Shown here: positions 20,377 to 28,677 of the stretch, one piece after another
How the letters are laid out: each line of letters opens with the position of its first letter
Position numbering within the stretch: position 1 is the first letter of the stretch
Assembly (NCBI GenBank): GCA_003139775.1
Contig: PLGI01000137.1
Location: 1-46,179 of the forward strand
Origin: Syntrophaceae bacterium
Lineage (GTDB): Bacteria; Desulfobacterota; Syntrophia; Syntrophales; Smithellaceae
Direction: 5' to 3'
DNA: 46,179 bases
The notes under the pieces: generated by a model
The model's database searches: none
What the model was told of the DNA's origin: nothing
What the model saw: the letters and a program-made list of their open reading frames with translations, nothing else
Translations under genes and position numbers: made by a program

Positions 20377-20862
20377 ATGAATTCCAAAACAATTATTATT
20401 GGATACGGCAATATATACCGCGCGGACGATGGTGTCGCCTTTGCTATAATAAACGAGTTGCGCCGGCAACTGGGGCAGAAACTGCTGGAAGAGGGTGATA
20501 CCGGTCTGGATGAACTCACTGGTGAAAATGATTCAATCTTTCTACTACAGCTTGTACCGGAAATTATGGAACTGCTTGCGGGCTATAATAAAATAATTTT
20601 TGTTGATGCTCATGTCGGTTCTGATCTAGAAGATCTCAACTGCTCGCCGGTTTCGGCACAATATATTTCTTCTTCATTTACTCATCACATGACGCCTTCC
20701 GCGCTTTTGGCATTTCTTAAAACTATGTATCAGTGCGAACCTCAAGCGCATCTGGTCTCCATCAGAGGTTACGATTTTGATTTCAAACGAACCCTTTCGC
20801 CCAAAGTGCAGGCGCTTGTGCAACCGGCTGTGGATGCCATTTTAAAAGTGATAGATCAATAA
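20377..20862 (+). CDS. Hydrogenase maturation protease (HoxW-like)
   Basis: IIIGYGNIYRADDGVAFAI, IIFVDAHV, THHMTPSALL; downstream of hoxH. Confidence 0.9.
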   Translation: MNSKTIIIGYGNIYRADDGVAFAIINELRRQLGQKLLEEGDTGLDELTGENDSIFLLQLVPEIMELLAGYNKIIFVDAHVGSDLEDLNCSPVSAQYISSSFTHHMTPSALLAFLKTMYQCEPQAHLVSIRGYDFDFKRTLSPKVQALVQPAVDAILKVIDQ

Positions 20863-20915
20863 TAGGTATGAACCCCAAAGTAAGTTGCTGGGTATTATAT
20901 CCCGTTTATACGGGG

Positions 20916-21049
20916 TAGCCCTACATCGCTTTGCTCTTGGGATCAATTCCATTTACGCTTCAAATTTCGCTTCACTCATTTTCAGCGAATGTCATTGATT
21001 CGAACTACAAGCTTCAGTGCATTATATTTCTGAAGCTTGGTCTCATTAC
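20916..21049 (-). repeat. Composite two-hairpin repeat, inverted relative to 28438-28591
   Basis: Reverse complement aligns along its length with 28438-28591, including gaatcaatgacattcgctgaaaatgagtgaa. Confidence 0.9.
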
Positions 21050-21051
21050 AA

Positions 21052-21132
21052 TAGTCCCACTTAGCTTCGCACGTGGGATAATTCAACTTACAGATATTAC
21101 TGCACTATGCTTGTAATATCTGAGTTTCATTA
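21052..21132 (-). repeat. Two-hairpin element (AGATATTAC class), overlaps the radical SAM C-terminus
   Basis: tagtcccacttagcttcgcacgtgggataattcaacttacagatattactgc...gtaatatctgagtttcatta. Confidence 0.9.
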
Positions 21133-22741
21133 GAATTGGAGTTTCACAAACAAAAAACGGTGCGTGGTTGGAGGTGAAAAATTTCGGTGTGCGTTTGAGT
21201 ATTAGAGCTACCGCCGGATGCTTCTTAAAAGTCTTCTCTAAAAAATTGCGCACAGCAGGTCTCTGCCAGTCAAAGGGGTGCTGAAAGTTTTTGTACAAAG
21301 ACAAATCACCTTCATAAAAGTCATGCGTCGCGAGACTTTGCGCTTCAATGCTTTGAGAGGGCAAATTAAAAATCGCCAGATTTAAAAAGTCGATGCAGTC
21401 ATGATGCCGGCAAACGAAATCCAGCGTCTTCACCGCGCTTTCCTGTGTTTCCGGCGGTGTACCGAACAGAAAATAACAATAGGCGGCAATACCTGTTTTT
21501 TTCAATGTTTTTAAAACTGCGGAAGTTGTCGGCAGATCAATTCCTTTATTTAATTGATCAAGCACTTCCTGATCGCCGGATTCAATTCCCAGTTTGAGCA
21601 TGGCACAGCCGCTGCGTTTTAAGGATAAACAAAAATCTTCATCAGCTAAATGTTGAGTGATCCGGGTAAAACCATACCAGGGCGCGCCCGGCGGCTTTTG
21701 TGCCAGAGCGCCGAGCAGTGACGGAGAGATGGAACTATCCAGAATATGAATTAGTGAAGGATTCATCTGCCGTGTTAGGATTTGCAAATCTTTTGTGACC
21801 TGAGAAACCTTAAGAGGCAAATAAGCATTGCCTTCCGCTTTTTCCGGGCAAAAAGCGCATTTGTGCCAGTAGCAGCCGCGCGCGCTGCTGTAGGGCAGGA
21901 TCGGGCCGGGCGATAAATATTGATCAAGCGGGAAGCCATTGTAATCGGGTGGGCAGTTGATCTGGCCTTCTTTAACGTTCAGAAGCTCCAGTAATATTTT
22001 TTCTCCCGCGCCTGCGACCATTTCATCTACAAGTCCCTTGAAAATATCATTGTGTGCGCCGAGTTTAATCCATGTGGTAATAAGCGATCCGCCTAAAATA
22101 ATTTTTTGCCGCGGTTGAATTTGTTTGATAAAGCCGATCATGGCAAAGGTGCAGAGTGCCTGACTAAGATAGTTTAAAGAAAAACCGATAAAATCCGGAT
22201 TTTCTTCCAACGCGTTCATCAGGCGATGTTGAAAGTAAGGATAGAAAGGATTGGCTTGCGGTTTTTCGGCTGCGGACATTAAGTTGGCGCTTTTTACAGG
22301 GGATAGACATTGATCGCGATAATCGGCAAGCGATAGATCAACACGCCGTGATTTACCTGCCACATTTAGAAGATGGTTAATATCCATAACTGCCCGCTGA
22401 TAACGGCTTAGACTTCGGTAGGTGGCGATGTCTTGCAAAGCAACAAGATTGTGTTTCAGATTTTTTACGGCACGCGTTGTCCATCTATCGGTTATCGTAT
22501 TGTTATTGGAAATATCCTTAAACAGGTAGAGGATGCCTTCCAGATTGGCATCAATAACATTGTGGTGAACACTATTTGCGTTTAGACAGGCGGATAATTT
22601 GGCGATGCCCGCGGGCGGTTCTGAACATTTGGCAATTGGTGGATGGATTAGAATTATTTTTGGCGGCATAAGTTTTACCAATTCTAAAGGAAGTTTTCGC
22701 CATGCTGGCGAAAATTCTCGGCAATGTAAGGTCATATTCAC
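21083..22741 (-). CDS. B12-binding-domain-type radical SAM protein
   Basis: PPKIILIHPPIAKCSEPPAGIAKLSACL N-domain; SSARGCYWHKCAFCPEK radical SAM CxxxxxCxxC-type; likely start 22669 (MPPKIILIHPP). Confidence 0.85.
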   Translation of the reverse strand: MNMTLHCREFSPAWRKLPLELVKLMPPKIILIHPPIAKCSEPPAGIAKLSACLNANSVHHNVIDANLEGILYLFKDISNNNTITDRWTTRAVKNLKHNLVALQDIATYRSLSRYQRAVMDINHLLNVAGKSRRVDLSLADYRDQCLSPVKSANLMSAAEKPQANPFYPYFQHRLMNALEENPDFIGFSLNYLSQALCTFAMIGFIKQIQPRQKIILGGSLITTWIKLGAHNDIFKGLVDEMVAGAGEKILLELLNVKEGQINCPPDYNGFPLDQYLSPGPILPYSSARGCYWHKCAFCPEKAEGNAYLPLKVSQVTKDLQILTRQMNPSLIHILDSSISPSLLGALAQKPPGAPWYGFTRITQHLADEDFCLSLKRSGCAMLKLGIESGDQEVLDQLNKGIDLPTTSAVLKTLKKTGIAAYCYFLFGTPPETQESAVKTLDFVCRHHDCIDFLNLAIFNLPSQSIEAQSLATHDFYEGDLSLYKNFQHPFDWQRPAVRNFLEKTFKKHPAVALILKRTPKFFTSNHAPFFVCETPILMKLRYYKHSAVISVS

Positions 22742-22861
22742 TATGCGCTTCCCTTGCGGGATGCGCTTCCGATCAAAGCGCTATTTTTGTTGGCGTCGTT
22801 GTCGGCTTCCTCAATGTATAACCTGAAGGTCACACGTGTAAAATACGCCTCGTTGCCTCCG

Positions 22862-22972
22862 CCTAGCCCCGCTGAAGCGGGACAGTTCAACTAACGAATT
22901 CCAGTTCACTGCGTAACTGTAATTCGAGTTTCACTGCTGCCTCAATATCATCTTTGATTTAAAAATGGTATT
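22862..22972. repeat. Long direct repeat copy 2
   Basis: Near-identical to 20229-20338 (two substitutions and one indel by eye). Confidence 0.92.
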
Positions 22973-23116
22973 GCTTAAAAAGGTTTCGATATTTCTTTAA
23001 TATCTATTTTTTGCCTAAGCAAGGCCAATTTTACAGTCCATATTTGCCGCTTGACAGTTGGTAATCTTTACGCAATAGTCACTCCCGCGATGAGAGTGTG
23101 TCGCAATCATCATTTG

Positions 23117-23211
23117 TCATTGCGAGTTCACGACAGTGACCGTGGCAATCCCTATGATGTCGATTAGATGCGAGATTGCTTCGGTCGTAACTCTCCCCCG
23201 CAAAGACATTA
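23117..23211. repeat. Degenerate copy of a GTCATTGCGAG...GTGGCAATC / GAGATTGCTTCG... hairpin repeat
   Basis: gtcattgcgag...cgtggcaatc...gagattgcttcggtcg... inverted-repeat layout; family recognised from general knowledge, here degenerate. Confidence 0.5.
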
Positions 23212-23368
23212 CGACACAGTTTGCAAGCCCGGTATGATGGGAAAGAAAGTTTTTAAAAAGCATCGAGTAATACAATGATTGGTGTCTTGCTTTTTCTAAA
23301 TAGATTGTTATATTTGCAACATAGTTGAAAAGAATCACTGTAAAATTAAAGAAGTCTTTTGGTAATTT

Positions 23369-24154
23369 GTGAAAAATATATCTTTTGACAGTAGAGTTAA
23401 AATAATACTGGTTCTGGCTATCGCGCTGTTTATGGTGCTGATAGCCAGTACCATATTTGCAGCCGAGAAGTATCCTTCGCCGCGCGGTGCGGTCAACGAT
23501 TTTGCCAATGTCATTGATCAGGATAACGCCGTTAAAATAGAAGCCCTGGCGCGTGAAGTTTTACAAAAAACAGGCACGGCGGTTATTGTGGTAACTGTCC
23601 CTACTATCGGAGAGGGAGAAGAAACCAGTCTTTATGCTAATGGCCTTTATAAAGCGTGGGGTATCGGGAAAAAGGGCGAGGACAAAGGTCTTTTAATTTT
23701 TTTAACTGTTAAAGAAAGAAAATATTGGATTGAAACCGGTTACGGCGTAGAGGGTATATTGCCGGATGGTTTAGTCGGCGAAATCAGAGACAAGTATCTA
23801 AAGCCGCAACTCCAAGCAGGTAATTATGGTCAGGCTTTTTATGACACAGTGTCCGCATTTAGTTCTATTATTGCTAAAAATGCCGGTGTTGAGTTGAGCG
23901 GATCGCCTGCACCATACCGGACAAATGCCCGTGCCCAGCAAAAAGGCATTAACGTTTTTGGATTAATATTTTTCTTCATTGCGGCTGCGTTGCTTTTAGG
24001 CACAAGAACAGGAAGATCAATGCTTCCATGGATATTGCTTTTGTTCTTGAGTGGCGGCCGTGGTGGTGGAGGTGGCGGCGGCGGTTTCGGCGGCGGCTTT
24101 GGTGGCTTTGGCGGCGGCGGTAGCGGCGGCGGCGGGGCCGGTGGAGATTACTAA
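23369..24154 (+). CDS. TPM domain protein (YgcG-like) with Gly-rich C-terminus
   Basis: YPSPRGAVNDFANVIDQ...TGTAVIVVTVPTIG...YWIETGYGVEGILPDG; GGGGGGGFGGGFGG tail; GTG start. Confidence 0.9.
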   Translation: MKNISFDSRVKIILVLAIALFMVLIASTIFAAEKYPSPRGAVNDFANVIDQDNAVKIEALAREVLQKTGTAVIVVTVPTIGEGEETSLYANGLYKAWGIGKKGEDKGLLIFLTVKERKYWIETGYGVEGILPDGLVGEIRDKYLKPQLQAGNYGQAFYDTVSAFSSIIAKNAGVELSGSPAPYRTNARAQQKGINVFGLIFFFIAAALLLGTRTGRSMLPWILLLFLSGGRGGGGGGGGFGGGFGGFGGGGSGGGGAGGDY

Positions 24155-24196
24155 TCACGGGTATGAACCACAAAGCAAGCTGCTGGGTATTATATA

Positions 24197-24304
24197 TAGT
24201 CCCACTTAGCTTCGCACGTGGGATAATTTCCAATAGCCTTTGGCTATTGGATAATTCGACTAACAAACTTTAATGCGCTTCGCTTTTAAAGTTTGAGTCT
24301 CATT
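24197..24304 (-). repeat. Two-hairpin element with an extra middle hairpin
   Basis: GTCCCACttagcttcgcacGTGGGATAATTtCCAATAGCCtttGGCTATTGGATAATTCGACTAACAAACTTTAA...TTAAAGTTTGAGTCTCATTA. Confidence 0.88.
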
Positions 24305-24325
24305 AAAATTAATCGGGTGTGTAAA

Positions 24326-25051
24326 ATGGCAAAAATACCAGATAAACCAGAAGATGTTTTTGTTCCTTTAACTCAAGACTATCAGAAAGTATTCGGCAAG
24401 GAGCTGATCTCTCTTATTCTTTACGGGAGCGCCGCCGGTGGCTCTTATGTAAAAGGCAAATCGGACATTAACCTGCTCGTTGTCTTGACCCCGGAGGCGA
24501 TCAACAGGCTGGAAGATTCTTTGTCTACGGTTAAACATTGGAAAAAGAGCCGTGTGGCCGTGCCTCTTATTATGACAAAGGCATTTATTGAGTCTTCTCT
24601 GGATTGTTATCCGATAGAGTTTTTGAATATGAAAAACCGCCACATTTTAATTTATGGCGAAAATGTTTTGGAACAATTAAATTTTAAGCCGGAAGAATTA
24701 CGTCTGCAAATTGAAAAGGAACTGAAGGGGAAACTGATTTTGCTCCGCCAGGGTTATCTGGAAACAGAAGGGAACGCGCGGCAATTGAAACAGTTGATCA
24801 GCCGGTCATTTACGGCTTTTATTTCCATATTCAATGCCCTGCTTTATTTGAAGCAGGAATCGGCGCCGCATAAGAGACGCGACACAATAAAAGAAGTGGC
24901 CAAGCTTTTTGCGGTTGACGCGGAAGTATTTTTGTCTTGTGCGGACATTAAAGAAGGTTTGGATAGGCTCTCCGGCGAAGAATTAGCTGGAATCTTCAAA
25001 AAATATATGAACGAAGTCGAAAAGCTTTGCAATATCGTTGATGCTTTATAA
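24326..25051 (+). CDS. Nucleotidyltransferase-fold protein
   Basis: LISLILYGSAAGGSYVKGKSDINLLVVL (MNT-like GS...D motif); start placed at MAKIPDKP. Confidence 0.8.
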   Translation: MAKIPDKPEDVFVPLTQDYQKVFGKELISLILYGSAAGGSYVKGKSDINLLVVLTPEAINRLEDSLSTVKHWKKSRVAVPLIMTKAFIESSLDCYPIEFLNMKNRHILIYGENVLEQLNFKPEELRLQIEKELKGKLILLRQGYLETEGNARQLKQLISRSFTAFISIFNALLYLKQESAPHKRRDTIKEVAKLFAVDAEVFLSCADIKEGLDRLSGEELAGIFKKYMNEVEKLCNIVDAL

Positions 25052-25143
25052 ATTATCCCGACACACTTTGGTATAGGGATAATTCGACTAAAAATTTTTA
25101 CTTCTCCCGCAGTTATGCGGGATTGTAAAAATTAAGTCTCATT
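25051..25143 (-). repeat. Two-hairpin element (AATTTTTAC class) with a CCCGC-AGTTAT-GCGGG apical hairpin
   Basis: GGGATAATTCGACTAAAAATTTTTACttctCCCGCagttatGCGGGattGTAAAAATTAAGTCTCATTA. Confidence 0.85.
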
Positions 25144-25171
25144 ATAAATTTAAAATATGCAGGAGGAAAAA

Positions 25172-25747
25172 ATGGATTCAAAAAAGAAAACTTTAATCAT
25201 TGTGCTGGCAGTAATTGTTTTTCTGGCTATCGCCGCTTATTCTTTTTTCGCGGGCAACTACAATAAATTTGTTAGTCTGGATACGACAGTTAAGAATTCA
25301 TGGGCGCAGGTGGAAAATCAATTACAGCGGCGTTTTGATTTGATTCCCAATCTGGTGGAAACCGTAAAGGGTTATGCCAAGCAGGAAAAAGATGTTATGA
25401 TAGGAGTAACTGAAGCCCGCGCTAAAGTAGGCGGAGCTGGAACTGTTCCTGATAAGATCGCGGCCAATAACCAATTATCCGGCGCTTTGAGCAGATTGAT
25501 GGTGGTTGTAGAAAAGTATCCTGATCTGAAATCCAATCAGAATTTTATGCACCTGCAGGATGAGCTGGCAGGGACGGAAAACAGAATCGCCGTGGAAAGA
25601 ATGAGATACAACGAAGCGGTAAAAGATTATAATCAGACAATAAAATCATTTCCGGCCAATTTGCTTGCCGGCATATTTGGTTTTAAAGAAGGGGCATTCT
25701 TTAACGCGCCAAAGGAAGCCAGAGAAGCAGTCAAGGTTAAATTCTAA
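25172..25747 (+). CDS. LemA family protein
   Basis: YNKFVSLDTTVKNSWAQVENQLQRRFDLIPNLVETVKGYAKQE; AGGAGG ribosome-binding site. Confidence 0.95.
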   Translation: MDSKKKTLIIVLAVIVFLAIAAYSFFAGNYNKFVSLDTTVKNSWAQVENQLQRRFDLIPNLVETVKGYAKQEKDVMIGVTEARAKVGGAGTVPDKIAANNQLSGALSRLMVVVEKYPDLKSNQNFMHLQDELAGTENRIAVERMRYNEAVKDYNQTIKSFPANLLAGIFGFKEGAFFNAPKEAREAVKVKF

Positions 25748-25776
25748 AATTAAAAGTATTTTTGTGAAAAAAATTA

Positions 25777-25812
25777 GCCCCGGACTTTAGATAATAAGGT
25801 TCGGGGCTTTTT
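25777..25812 (+). terminator. Rho-independent terminator after lemA
   Basis: GCCCCG...CGGGGC followed by TTTTT. Confidence 0.8.
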
Positions 25813-25828
25813 AATGAGAGTCAAATTT

Positions 25829-25910
25829 TAATGAAACTCAGATATTACAAGCGCAGTACAGTAATATCTGCAAGTTGAATTATCCCACGTGCGAAGCTAA
25901 GTGGGACTAT
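25829..25910 (+). repeat. Two-hairpin element (AGATATTAC class)
   Basis: TAATGAAACTCAGATATTAC...GTAATATCTgcaaGTTGAATTATCCCACGTGcgaagctaaGTGGGACTAT. Confidence 0.88.
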
Positions 25911-25911
25911 A

Positions 25912-26808
25912 TTAGTGAGATTCAGAGTAATAAGCTATTTTCCACACACCGTTTTCAACTAATATCCGGGACGGTTCGCTTAAATTTACCGGCCTTTTAT
26001 AAGCATCAATACTGTATTCGGGATCATGCGGTAACTTGAGACTGTTACCCGTTAATTGCGGCAGGATGGGATAGATGATTTTTGTTTTAGCCGCGGAGAA
26101 AAGCTCGTCAATATTTCTAAAGGCGGACAGCTCATCTATAGTTTTCAATGTGGGCGGCATTAAGATAATTTCTTTCTGATGATGCATTTTCAACGCCTTT
26201 TGCGGCGTTACCCAGAGCGATTCCGTAAACTCTGCCGCATCAGCCACAGGCGTCTGATGGGGAGGCAACTTGGCCAGAAAAAAGCGGGTGTTAAATCTCT
26301 TTTGTTCAAAATCCGGCGTAATCCAGTGGGCATAAGGGATCAGAGCATCAGGGAAAAATAAAATTTCTTCTTTTTGAGCAATCCCCGCCAGTGTAATTTG
26401 AGAGGCGTTAAGCTGATGCCGGTAGTCATTGAATTTTCTAAGAACTTTTTCGTCATGAAACGAAACAAAGTTTCCGGTAGTTTTGCCACCTAAAAGAATG
26501 CCGGCCTCTTCGAAAGTTTCCCTGATGGCGGCGATAAAAAATCCCAGCGCTTTTTCTCCGGGCAAACTGCTATCCTGCAGTAACCGATATGGATCAAAGA
26601 CATCCGCAGTCTTGATATAATTTTCGAGTTGCGGATCGTTGTCGGTCTCTTCCAATTGACCGCCGGGAAACACATATGCCCCGGCCATGAAGGCCTGCTT
26701 TTGATGACGCCGTGCTAAAAATATTTCCCAGTTACCAGAATTCGATGGCCGGATTAAAATCACAGTTGCCGCGTCTTTAAACACAAATTTATTTTCTGTT
26801 AAATTCAT
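25912..26808 (-). CDS. NUDIX hydrolase family protein
   Basis: AYVFPGGQLEETD...AAIRETFEEAGILL. Confidence 0.9.
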   Translation of the reverse strand: MNLTENKFVFKDAATVILIRPSNSGNWEIFLARRHQKQAFMAGAYVFPGGQLEETDNDPQLENYIKTADVFDPYRLLQDSSLPGEKALGFFIAAIRETFEEAGILLGGKTTGNFVSFHDEKVLRKFNDYRHQLNASQITLAGIAQKEEILFFPDALIPYAHWITPDFEQKRFNTRFFLAKLPPHQTPVADAAEFTESLWVTPQKALKMHHQKEIILMPPTLKTIDELSAFRNIDELFSAAKTKIIYPILPQLTGNSLKLPHDPEYSIDAYKRPVNLSEPSRILVENGVWKIAYYSESH

Positions 26809-27024
26809 AAGGTTTCAATGAAAAATTATATTCTTCTTTTGGGGCAGTTTCAACTTTTATATATGTCAAAAAGGTTCAAGGCTTTTCTTAAAAATTCAAA
26901 AATTTATAACTATTGTTTGTAGATAAGAAAAATTTATGTTACGCAAAAAGTTATGAGTACCGAACAATTCAAAAACATTACCGAAGCGATCTAACTACAG
27001 GAGTAAGTAAGTGGAGGTATTTCA

Positions 27025-27639
27025 ATGAGTGAAGTGAAAATCGTCAACGCCACGGGGCTGGTCTGTCCGCAGCCGGTTGTCTTGGCTAAACAGGCTTTGG
27101 AATCTCATGAACAAGTTATGGTGATTGTGGATAACGATACCGCGCTGGAAAATGTAAAACGCCTGGGGACAAAGCTGGGCTGTGATGTGAAAGTTGAAAA
27201 GAAAAACGACGGCACTTACGAGATTAATCTGGCGCGGAAGGCAGGCGCAGTTGGGACAAAAGAAGAATTTGTCCCGTCGTGTGACGCAACACCTGTGCAG
27301 TCCGGGCCTTTTGTGATCGTCATTTCCGCGAATACAATGGGGCGTGGCAATGATGAATTGGGTTATGTTCTGATCAGGGCATTTCTTCACACCATCGCCG
27401 TGCAGGCCGAAAAACCGGATATCATGATTTTTTATAACACCGGCGTCAAACTTGCCTTAAAGGAATCAGAAGTTCTGGATGATTTGAAAGAGCTGGCTTC
27501 TGCTGGTGTGGAAATGCTGGTTTGCGGAACATGCCTGAATTATTTTGAGGTAAAAGAAAAATTAGGCGTCGGTGTTGTTTCCAATATGTATGACATCGCG
27601 GGAATCATGAGCCGCGCGGGACGGTTACTTGCGCCATGA
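27025..27639 (+). CDS. yedF: Sulfurtransferase-like selenium-metabolism protein YedF
   Basis: TusA-like VNATGLVCPQPVVLAKQAL plus DsrE-like C-domain (IMIFYNTGVKLALKES...VCGTCLNYF). Confidence 0.9.
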   Translation: MSEVKIVNATGLVCPQPVVLAKQALESHEQVMVIVDNDTALENVKRLGTKLGCDVKVEKKNDGTYEINLARKAGAVGTKEEFVPSCDATPVQSGPFVIVISANTMGRGNDELGYVLIRAFLHTIAVQAEKPDIMIFYNTGVKLALKESEVLDDLKELASAGVEMLVCGTCLNYFEVKEKLGVGVVSNMYDIAGIMSRAGRLLAP

Positions 27640-27869
27640 AAGAACAGCCCCGATATTTTGTAATGCTGTTTAAATCGGTTAGTTATGTTCTGAAGGCGGA
27701 AAAAATTCTCCAGAAGGAAGGACTTCCGCACAAGCTGATTCCCGTGCCTAAGCACATCAGTGCGGATTGCGGGATATGCCTGCGCTTTGAGCCGGCAATC
27801 CAAAGTAAAATTAAAGCCGCTCTTTTGAACAAAGTGGAAATAGAAGAGATTCGAGAGATGGCAAATTAG
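27636..27869 (+). CDS. DUF3343 protein (putative Se/S carrier-like)
   Basis: YFVMLFKSVSYVLKAEKILQKEGLPHKLIPVPKHISADCGICLRF; overlaps the yedF stop. Confidence 0.88.
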   Translation: MKEQPRYFVMLFKSVSYVLKAEKILQKEGLPHKLIPVPKHISADCGICLRFEPAIQSKIKAALLNKVEIEEIREMAN

Positions 27870-27894
27870 TTATAGTTTATAAATATAAAGATTT

Positions 27895-27988
27895 GACCGG
27901 GCGAGCTGGCTGGCGCCGGCCGCGGGCCTCAACCCCGTCGGGCAAACACTAAAATGTTTGCTGATTAGTTCGATTCTAAGCCCGGCCT
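27895..27988 (+). tRNA. selC: Probable divergent tRNA-Sec (anticodon TCA)
   Basis: 94 nt; 6-bp D-stem with 4-nt loop (GCTGGC-TGGC-GCCGGC), anticodon arm GCGGG-CCTCAAC-CCCGT, long variable arm GCAAACA-CTAAAA-TGTTTGC, T-loop TTCGATT, acceptor GACCGGGC/GCCCGGCC with one mismatch; no encoded CCA. Confidence 0.68.
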
Positions 27989-28001
27989 TATTGTGAAACT
28001 C

Positions 28002-28082
28002 TAATGAGACCCAAGCTTCAGAAACTTAGTGAACTGAAGCTTGAAGGTCAAATTATCCCACGTGCGAAGCTAAGTGGGACTA
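28002..28082 (+). repeat. Two-hairpin element (AAGCTTCAG class), directly after the tRNA-Sec candidate
   Basis: TAATGAGACCCAAGCTTCAGaaacttagtgaaCTGAAGCTTgaagGTCaAATTATCCCACGTGcgaagctaaGTGGGACTAT. Confidence 0.88.
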
Positions 28083-28437
28083 TATATGATACGCAACCGC
28101 TTGCCTGGGGGTGCATACCCGTGATTTATGCGATATTTCAATATGTAATGATTGCTTAAAAACAATTGACATACAAACGGAACTTCTCTATATTTTCCCT
28201 GCAAGAAAACAATGTCTTGTGAAACACGGCAAAATAATCTCCACACTGACATTGAAGGTAAAATTTGCGCACTTTTTTTATAGAGAAATGTCCGCCCAAG
28301 CGAAAAGGGGAAAAGGACATGACCACGCTTCCTTTCAGCATGATGTCCAATGATTTGTGATGATGCTAATATCTGTTGCTTTTTTCAGGCTGGAAGTATA
28401 TTTTTTCCTTCCAGTGGAGCTCCCTCCGGAAGGACGC

Positions 28438-28591
28438 AATAATGAGACCCAAGCTTCAGAAACAAAGTGCATAAACTGAAGGTCACACGCTGAAGCTTGA
28501 AGGTCGAATCAATGACATTCGCTGAAAATGAGTGAAACGAAATCTGAAGCGTAAATGGAATTGATCCCAGGAGCGAAGCGACGTGGGGCTA
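28438..28591 (+). repeat. Composite two-hairpin repeat carrying a micro-insert
   Basis: aatgagacccaagcttcagaaacaaagtgc[ataaactgaaggtcacac]gctgaagcttgaaggtcgaatcaatgacattcgctgaaaatgag... Confidence 0.88.
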
Positions 28592-28677
28592 TCCAGCGAA
28601 GCAGAGGATAACGCGACCTTCCGAGGGTTACGGAACATTCCCAAGCCGCGGGATTAATAATCGGATAAGGGGGTTTT

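Noticed and set aside
23086-23340. Candidate small gene or sRNA in the gap before the TPM gene
   Set aside because: Most of it is a degenerate GTCATTGCGAG-type hairpin repeat; no independent evidence of an RNA gene.
24055-24150. GGCGGC-rich repeated tract that could look like a CRISPR or satellite
   Set aside because: It encodes the Gly-rich tail typical of TPM-domain proteins; no regular repeat/spacer structure.
28111-28353. 80-aa ORF between the repeat at 28.0 kb and the PilT-like gene
   Set aside because: No domain, no convincing ribosome-binding site, overlaps an antisense ORF; could be real but unsupported.
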